Below, piece by piece: positions 40,630-47,978 of a DNA stretch of 47,978 bases; the first letter of the stretch is position 1, and every line of letters starts with the position of its first letter. The notes below the pieces were generated by a model. It was not told the origin of the DNA. It searched no databases and saw only the letters and a list, made by a program, of their open reading frames with translations. Source of the DNA: Tubiluchus corallicola (lineage: Eukaryota > Priapulida > Priapulimorpha > Priapulimorphida > Tubiluchidae); the NCBI GenBank assembly GCA_030141605.1, contig JAQGDQ010000689.1, positions 64,001-111,978 of the forward strand, given 5' to 3'. Position numbers and translations under genes: made by a program.

Positions 40630-41060
40630 TTTGTTCAATTTTGTTACTGAAGTAAACATTGTCTACGTTTACAATAAAATCTTTGCAAATATCCATATGG
40701 AGTTCACCTTCTGACAGCTTACATGCCAAACTGTATATTTATTATTTTGGCTAAGATAGTCATACATAGTAAATGAAAACTAATAGCAAAAACGAGAAGG
40801 TGAAAATGTATACAGGAAACATAAAAATAGTAAAATTACTACTTACGTATATCTACAAGAAATACAAATGTACTAAAAAATTAATTCTTATTAATTTTTG
40901 ACTAATAATTATCAGGAGGGGTCATTTATCTGTGGAGATGCATGTATATACTTCTTTATACAGTTTTCTGTCGACGTTCTATTTCATACAGCTGCTATAT
41001 ATAGCTAGTATATTTTTCTTTGTAAATATTTAAACGATTTGATGCCAGCTTTCAGTTCCA
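40630..41060. other. AT-rich spacer, nothing recognised
   Basis: No exon or repeat recognised between the large minisatellite and the retroelement remnant. Confidence 0.4.
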
Positions 41061-41089
41061 ATCAGCTTCCATTTAATATCGAAAAAACG

Positions 41090-41630
41090 TTAAACCAACG
41101 AACACACAGCATAAAATAAATAAACATAAATAATAAATAATAAATATGGACACAATTCAGTTTGCAAAACGCCAACAAATACGTGGAATGCGTGTCTGCT
41201 TAATATAAAATCTGCAACGACTCTTAAAAAATTTAAAAATGAACTAAAAAATACTGTACTAGCGTTCAAAATAACCATTATGAAAATACCAAACCATCTC
41301 TTATGTATTATCAATGTTCATCCAGGAGTCTGTAGTCAGTGGAAGATCAGAACTTGTCATTTACATCATAACAACAAATTAAAAATTACTACATACAAAA
41401 AATTCAAGTCTCCAACACAAAGCATCAATAAACCACATAATTATAATTTCAATTTGTAAATATTGTAAGTCTTAAATGAGTCATAAGTCTTAATGTGATT
41501 AATTACAACATCACTTGCGTTTTTAATTGTAAATTCATTTTAACGCTATTGCTCACAGCAGTGGTAACACTTGACTACACTGTCAATTTTTGAATGTGTA
41601 GTTTACAGCAATAAAGAATTTTATTAATTA
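41090..41630 (+). mobile_element. Degraded CR1/L2-like retrotransposon 3' end
   Basis: Plus strand near 41171-41290 encodes TWNACLLNIKSATTLKKFKN followed by ELKNTVLAF, which matches the WN-x-LP-x-x-I...TLK-x-FK-x-x-LK tail of CR1/L2-type ORF2. About 330 bp on, AATAAAGAATTTTATTAATTA (41610) looks like the 3' terminus. Different sequence from the remnant at 2100-3037. Confidence 0.55.
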
Positions 41631-41694
41631 ATTATTTTGTCTAAACATAGTTTATTTGGTAAAAATTATATAGTTTTTAAAATACTGGAATCCT

Positions 41695-42490
41695 TACCAT
41701 GCAAAATAAAGTACAAAAACAAACAAATACAAAGACGTATACATACATTTAAATGCACATAAATAAAGACATACACATACATACAAATGCATATAGATAA
41801 AGACATACACATACATACTAATGCATACAAATAAAGACATACAGAAACATACTAATGCATACAAATAAAGACATACACGTACATACAAATGCGCATAAAT
41901 AAAGACATACATATACATACTAATGCATGCAAACAAAGACATACCCATACATACTAATGCATACAAGCAAAGACATACACATACATAAAAATGCATGCAA
42001 ACAAAGACATACACATGCATACAAATGCACATAAATAAAGACATACACATACACACAAATGCATATAAATAAAGACATACTCATACATACAAATGCACAT
42101 AAATAAAGACATACACATACACACAAATGCATATAAATAAAGACATACACATACATACAAATGCATGCAAACAAATACATATACATATAAATGCATATAA
42201 ATAAAGACATACACATACATACAAATGCGCATAAGTAAAGACATACACATACATACAAATGCACATAAATAAAGACATACACATACATACAAATGCATAT
42301 AAATAAAGAAAAACACATACATACAAATGCATGCAATCAAAAACAAACACGTACATACAAATGCATGCAAACAAAGACATACACATACATACAAATGCAC
42401 ATAAATAAAGACATACGCATACATACAAATGCGCTTAAATAAAGACATAAGCATATATACGCACACATGCAAACAAATACATACACATAC
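41695..42490. repeat. 34-bp minisatellite, ~23 copies
   Basis: Unit CATACAAATGCATATAAATA plus AAGACATACACATA. Cys/Met/Tyr-rich minus-strand frames are artefacts of the stop-free unit. Confidence 0.95.
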
Positions 42491-42940
42491 AAAGTTGGCA
42501 GATGAATAATATAAATAATTGAATAATAAACGTTAATCAATAACGCTCACTGAGTATTCTAATATTTCCACTAAATACACAAAAGAGTTTCGAAAGTTTG
42601 ATCACATCAAAACATTTATCTCTCCTAATGCAATTTTGAATGTAATTTTATTCAGTTTTGTTTCGTTATAAATTCATCGAACAATTTTATACAATTTGAT
42701 AGTCTGTGATCTGGAATCGAGCACTTAGTGAATCTCCTTTACTAAGAATGGTTGTGGCAGGATAGGAACCCAGTTTATTATCAAAACTCACTATGCTATC
42801 TATAGTAAAGTTTAAATGTAGGTACATCCTTCCTCTGCAGTTTAATCAAACAAAATCAGAATTATAAAAGAAATCAGGTGGCGTCACCTTGTTGTTGCTA
42901 TTGTTCTTGTTGTTGTTGTTGTTATTGTTGTACCTGTTGC
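42490..42940. other. Spacer with short (TTG)n tract
   Basis: AT-rich sequence ending in imperfect TTG triplets (about 42890-42940) directly before the 69-bp array. No gene recognised. Confidence 0.5.
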
Positions 42941-42944
42941 ACAT

Positions 42945-44985
42945 GTGCCTGCTTCTCCCTTGATCTTGCAATGATATCACTTGGTTACCATCACTACACT
43001 CACTAGCCTACATGTGCCTGCTTCTCCCTTGATCTTGCAGTGACATCACTTGGTTACCATCACTACACTCCCTAGCCTACATGTGCCAGCTTCTCCCTTG
43101 ATCTTGCTGTGATATCACTTGGTTACCATCACTACACTCCCTAGCCTACATGTGCCTGCTTCTCCCTTGATCTTGCAGTGACATCACTTGGTTACCATCA
43201 CTACATTCCCTAGCCTACATGTGCCTGCTTCTCCCTTGATCTTGCAATGGTATCACTTGGTTACCATCACTACACTCACTAGCCTACATGTGCCTGCTTC
43301 TCCCTTGATCTTGCAATGGTATCACTTGGTTACCATCACTACATTCGCTAGCCTAAATGTGCCTGCTTCCGCCTTGATCTTGCAGTGGTATCACTTGGTT
43401 ACCATCACTACACTCGCTAGCCTACATGTGCCTGCTTCTTCCTTGATCTTGCAATGACATCTTTTGGTTACCATCACTACACTCGCTAGCCTACATGGGC
43501 CTGCTTCACCCCTTGATCTTGCTGTGATATCACTTGGTTACCATCACTACACTCCCTAGCCTACATGTGCCTGCCTCTTCCTTGATCTTGCAATGATATC
43601 ACTTGGTTACCATCACTACACTCGCTAGCCTACATGTGCCTGCTTCTCCCTTGATCTTGCAGTGGTATCACTTGGTTACCATCACTACACTCGCTAGCCT
43701 AAATGTGCCTGCTTCCCCCTTGATCTTGCAGTGGTATCACTTGGTTACCATCACTACACTCCCTAGCCTACATGGGCCTTCTTCTCCCTTGATCTTGCAG
43801 TGGTATCACTTGGTTACCATCACTACACTCCCTTGATCTTGCAGTGATATCACTTGGTTACCATCACTACACTCCCTAGCCTACATGTGCCTGCTTCTTC
43901 CTTGATCTTGAAATGATATCACTTGGTTACCATCACTACACTCGCTAGCCTACATGTGCCTGCTTCTCCCTTGATCTTGCAGTGGTATCACTTGGTTACC
44001 ATCACTGCACTCGCTAGCCTACATGTGCCTGCTTCTCCCTTCATCTTGCAGTGATATCACTTGGTTACCATCACTACACTCCCTAGCCTACATGGGCATT
44101 CTTCTCCCTTGATCTTGCAGTGGTATCACTTGGTTACCATCACTACACTCCCTAGCCTACATGTGCCTGCTTCTTCCTTGCTCTTGCAATGATATCACTT
44201 GGTTACCATCACTATACTCCCTAGCCTACATGTGCCTGCTTCCCCCTTGATCTTGCAGTGGTATCACTTGGTTACCATCACTACACTCCCTAGCCTACAT
44301 GTGCCTGCTTCTTCCTTGATCTTGCAATGATATCACTTGGTTACCATCACTACACTCGCTAGCCTACATGTGCCTGCTTCTCCCTTGATCTTGCAGTGGT
44401 ATCACTTGGTTACCATCACTGCACTCGCTAGCCTACATGTGCCTGCTTCTCCCTTCATCTTGCAGTGATATCACTTGGTTACCATCACTACACTCCTAGC
44501 CTACATGGGCCTTCTTCTCCTTGATCTTAGTGTTGTTTGGTGATATACTTGGTTACATCACTACACTCACTAGCTTACATGTGCCTGCTTCTCCCTTGAT
44601 CTTGCAGTGATATAACTTGGTTACTATCACTACACTCCCTAGCCTACATGTGCCTGCTTCCCCCTTGATCTTGCAGTGACATCACTTGGTTACCATCACT
44701 ACACTCACTAGCTTACATGTGCCTGCTTCTCCCTTGATCTTGCAGTGATATAATTTGGTAACCATCGCTACACTCCCTAGCCTACATGTGCCTGCTTCTC
44801 CCTTGATCTTGCAGTGATATCACTTGGTTACCATCACTACACTCCCTAGCCTACATGTGCCTGCTTCTTCCTTGATCTTGCAGTGACATAATTTGGTTAC
44901 CATCACTACACTCCCTAGCCTACATGTTCCTGCTTCTCCCTTGATCTTGCAGTGACATAATTTGGTTACCATCACTACACTCCCT
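42945..44985. repeat. 69-bp minisatellite, ~29 copies, overlapping the GPCR 3' end
   Basis: Unit: CTTGATCTTGCAGTGATATC, ACTTGGTTACCATCACTACA, CTCCCTAGCCTACATGTGCC, TGCTTCTCC. One partial unit (near 43805-43835) and a degraded one (near 44520) interrupt it. The right-most unit encodes the GPCR C-terminal residues and stop on the minus strand. Confidence 0.95.
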
Positions 44986-45993
44986 CTCCTGTTCAGCATC
45001 CTGGCAGAAAAGATCTACGAAAAATTTCAACATTTCATCTTTAAACTCGTTGATCCGAAACGCGTAAACAAAACAGTTTAAAAACGAATTTAAGTAAGCG
45101 AACATGGCCGCATACAAGAAGACGTAACTATCCGCTGAAAAGTTACGACAAACCCGAGGCGGACACAGATAGTAAACGATAACACTAACAATGAATGGAG
45201 ACCAAGTTATGGTAAAGAGTCCGACAACTAAAAACAACGTCTTCATCAGTTTTGATGTGCTTCTCAGAGCAGTGGTTTGTTTTCTGTCCAAGCTGGCATG
45301 TCTTGATGAGAATTTAGACGAATCTACTGTATTGTTTACACTTGGTTCGCTCGAAGGCGGCCGCCCTCTGCCGGCCGTTTTTTGAACTGATATCGTACGC
45401 AGGTGTCTCAACGTTTCCTTGGCAATTTTCGCGTACATGACGACAACTGTGGCTAAAATGACCACTTCCAGAACGACCAGTGCGAACCAAAAGTCGGCCA
45501 GTGCACCAGAAAGGGTTAAGCAATGATTTCTTGGTTCATCGTTGTACAGAAATTTCAGAGCTAAGCCACTGCACAATGTAGACGTGACCCAAGTGTAAGC
45601 GACACACCCCCTGATTACGGTACCCGTCACGAGTTTCTCGTACCTGAGGGGGTAGAAAACTGTTATATACCTGTCCAGGGAGATAAAGAAGAACGAATAG
45701 ATAGAAGCGCTGCAGGAAATTAAAGCCAGAAATGTGGCCACGAAGCACCAAGGTCCATCGTTCTGTAAATTCGTCTGATATATTGACGCTTGCAGTAAAA
45801 CATCTATTCCCACCAGCAGATCAGCAGCAGACATGTTGGCAATAAAGTAGTAGGTGGTTCCTTTAAGTTTGCTAGATTTGACTACAACGAACAAGATGAT
45901 GATGTTGCTGACGACAATGGCGACTCCCAGAAGCACTAGGATGTAAACAGCGTTTTGTGGAAAGTCGCTGGCGTTGTGAGGTACTTTGTCCAT
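44920..45993 (-). CDS. Class A (rhodopsin-like) GPCR, single exon
   Basis: 357 residues, seven hydrophobic helices. Landmarks: N-glycosylation site NAS at 7; Asn30 (1.50); SAADLLVG with Asp58 (2.50); Cys83 (3.25), probably paired with Cys158 in loop 2; DRY at 107-109; no proline in helix 5 (ALVVLEVVILATVVVMYAKI); TWSP in helix 6 (Trp264, Pro266); helix 7 LNSFLNCFVYAFR, where Pro7.50 of NPxxY is Cys307. Lack of the helix 5 proline and the MYAKIAKETLRH end of helix 5 suggest the MECO/adenosine-like group; the ligand cannot be inferred. Start ATG 45993 has G at -3 and +4. About the last 20 residues (from ECSDGNQIM to the stop) are encoded by the first unit of the 69-bp array. Confidence 0.93.
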   Translation of the reverse strand: MDKVPHNASDFPQNAVYILVLLGVAIVVSNIIILFVVVKSSKLKGTTYYFIANMSAADLLVGIDVLLQASIYQTNLQNDGPWCFVATFLALISCSASIYSFFFISLDRYITVFYPLRYEKLVTGTVIRGCVAYTWVTSTLCSGLALKFLYNDEPRNHCLTLSGALADFWFALVVLEVVILATVVVMYAKIAKETLRHLRTISVQKTAGRGRPPSSEPSVNNTVDSSKFSSRHASLDRKQTTALRSTSKLMKTLFLVVGLFTITWSPFIVSVIVYYLCPPRVCRNFSADSYVFLYAAMFAYLNSFLNCFVYAFRINEFKDEMLKFFVDLFCQDAEQERECSDGNQIMSLQDQGRSRNM

Positions 45994-46029
45994 CTCTAAC
46001 TTAGTTTGGTATCCTTCAAGTTGTGATGT

Positions 46030-47080
46030 ACCACTGAACAGCAGAGTTGATGGTTGTTGCTAGTTTATTAGCAAAGATAATCCTTCAACCAATGAGATAC
46101 TCCGTGAACAAAGGTCGTCGGTGGTCCGTCTGTAATTTGCTTTGGCACAGCAAACAGCAGGGTTGATGGTTGTTGCTAGTTCATTACCAAAGATAATCCT
46201 TTAACCAATAAGATACTCCTCGAAGAAAGTTGGTCAGCCGTCCTTTTGTAGCTTACTCTCGTACACTTCAAGATGTGATGTACCACTAAACAGCAGGGTT
46301 GATGGTTGTTGCTAGTTCATTACCAAGGATAATCCTTTAACCAATGAGATACTCCTCGAACAAAGTTGGTCAGCCGTCCTTTTGTTGCTTAGCTCGTACA
46401 CTCCAAGATGTGATGTACCACTAAACAGCAAGGTTGATGGCTGTTGCTAGTTCATTACCAAAGATAATACTTTAACCAATGAGATACTCCTCGAACAAAG
46501 GTGGTTGATTGTCCATTTGTAATTTAGTTTGGCACACTAAACAGCAAGGTTGATGGCTGTTGCTAGTTCATTACCAAGGATAATCCTTTAACCAATGAGA
46601 TACTCCGCAAACAAAGGTGGTTGATTGTCCATTTGTAATTTAGTTTGGAACACTAAACAGCAAGGTTGATGGCTGTTGCTAGTTCATTACCAAATATAAT
46701 CATTTCACCAATGAGATACTCCTCGAACAAAGTTGGTCACCCGTCCTTTTGTGCTTAGTCTCGTACACTTCAAATTGTGATGTACCAATAAACAGCAAGG
46801 TTGATGGTTGTTGCTAGTTCATTACCAAGCATAATCCTTTAACCAATGAGATACTCCTCGAACAAAGGTCGTCGATTCTCCAAACAGCAGGGTTGTTGGT
46901 TGTTGCTAGTTCATTACCAAGGATAATCCTTTAACCAATCAGATACTCCGCAAACAAAGGTGGTTGATTGTCCATTTGTAATTTAGTTTGGCACACAAAA
47001 CAGCAAGGTTGATGGCTGTTGCTAGTTCATTACCAAGGACAATCCTTTAGCCAATAAGAAACTCCGCAAACAAAACTGAC
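46030..47080. repeat. Degenerate tandem repeat upstream of the GPCR, ~9 copies
   Basis: AACAGCAGGGTTGATGGTTG then TTGCTAGTTCATTACCAAAG, ATAATCCTTTAACCAATGAG and ATACTCC recur at 95-146 bp spacing from 46038 to ~47065. Each unit has an inverted CCAAT motif relative to the gene. It occupies the GPCR promoter/5'UTR position. Confidence 0.9.
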
Positions 47081-47338
47081 TTGGTCCACGTATGGTCTCA
47101 CCAAATATAAATTTACTTCCGAACTCCGTCAGTTCACAGTTACTGTTGTTGTTGTTGATTGCAGCAAAATCTCAGTCAATGAAGCCATTTCACCTGTAGG
47201 TAATCTTAGTCTTGGTCCACTTATGGTCTCACAAAACACAAATTTACTTCCGAACTCTGTCAGTTCACAGTTACTGTTGTTGTTGTTGATTGCAGCAAAA
47301 TCTCAGTCAATGAAGCCATTTCACCTGTAGGTAATCTT
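47081..47338. repeat. 131-bp direct duplication
   Basis: TTGGTCCAC(G/T)TATGGTCTCA recurs at 47081 and 47212; the two copies are nearly identical and each includes (TTG)n and GATTGCAGCAAAATCTCAG. Confidence 0.9.
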
Positions 47339-47890
47339 ACACGTCTGGTTAGCATGAAAGTCATTAATTACGGCTTGTGTAATTAGGTTTGTTTAGCTCT
47401 CGGTTTGGCGCAATGCAAATTACACCATGGCTTCACACCATGGCTTCACACCATGGCTTCATTCAACTGTTAAATTCACGAGAATCGTCACATTCATGTT
47501 TGTTCACTTTTGCAAAAAACAGTGGCAAAAATACGATGTCAATTTCCATCCGAGGAAGAATTTTCCTAAAAAGAGGAGTCACGTGGGTTAGTTTGAGTTA
47601 CGTCATCTGCTGCAAGGTATTGTACCGAACACCCCTTTCAGGATAAATATAATTTTCTGTTGAAACCAAGTTATGCATTTGGGTTGCATAAAAGCGGTGT
47701 GAGAGACTACTACTTCATGATGCCCAAAGTCAAAAAATTCATGTTTTAGTAGCTTTATTACGTTTTATCTGTAAGAAAAATCATAACAAACTAATTTGAG
47801 CCAAAAAAGAGACAAGGAAATTATAAATAAAGTGAGACTGAATAAACTTACATCGTGGCTCTACTACTCTTGACAAATAAATGGCTTAAC
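47339..47890. other. Window end, nothing recognised
   Basis: A three-copy CACCATGGCTT unit at 47423-47458 is the only structure; the open frame at 47389-47646 has no family signature. Confidence 0.4.
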
Positions 47891-47895
47891 TGAGA

Positions 47896-47924
47896 CAAAC
47901 AACAACAACAAAAAAAAACAACAA

Positions 47925-47955
<31 letters not shown>

Positions 47956-47956
47956 G
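47896..47956. repeat. (CAA)n microsatellite
   Basis: Imperfect CAA/AAC triplets to about 47955. Confidence 0.93.
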
Positions 47957-47978
47957 TCGATGACGACTCTTTTTGCCA

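Noticed and set aside
41694-42540. Overlapping Cys/Met/Tyr-rich minus-strand ORFs
   Set aside because: 34-bp repeat open in all minus frames.

Overview
The window is nuclear DNA of an invertebrate animal. The genes are split by spliceosomal introns, the proteins belong to metazoan families (a TEX264 ER-phagy receptor, a CD225/dispanin protein, a class A GPCR, a DHRS4-type reductase), and AT-rich non-coding DNA is filled with non-LTR retroelements, MITEs, Penelope-like fragments and very long minisatellites. A single-exon MECO-like GPCR would fit a cnidarian or another early-branching or marine invertebrate, but the phylum cannot be fixed from the sequence.

Layout: 0.8-1.6 kb holds an intronless SDR gene (+), preceded by GCTAGC-centred palindromes. 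2.1-3.0 kb is a 5'-truncated CR1-like retroelement. 3.3-11.1 kb is TEX264 (+), which I assembled from five exons into a 310-residue protein with an intact-looking C-terminal LIR (FEDL); its first two introns appear to use GC donors. 11.5-19.6 kb has no recognisable gene. It is a stack of MITEs, several with target-site duplications I could read (6, 7 and 8 bp, TA), plus Penelope-like fragments with a hammerhead-like core. 19.7-29.6 kb carries four phase-consistent minus-strand exons of an unrecognised, probably secreted protein: PPPTE repeats, then a Ser/Thr-rich basic region, then a block with seven N-glycosylation sequons, then RYHP repeats. 31.4-33.5 kb is micro/minisatellite. 32.8-36.9 kb is a small dispanin gene (+) of three exons; a young RTE-type retrotransposon with an 11-bp target-site duplication sits in its second intron. 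37.8-40.6 kb, 41.7-42.5 kb and 42.9-45.0 kb are minisatellites. 44.9-46.0 kb is the GPCR (-), followed upstream by further tandem repeats to 47.3 kb.

The genes do not form a pathway. The unifying oddity is that tandem arrays begin exactly at coding edges. The last 48 nt of one exon plus its splice donor is copied about 25 times, filling most of an intron that also has a giant CT tract. The GPCR's last ~20 codons and stop are the first unit of a ~2 kb, 69-bp array. The dispanin stop codon is repeated as an 18-bp array. Most long open frames in the window are artefacts of such arrays.
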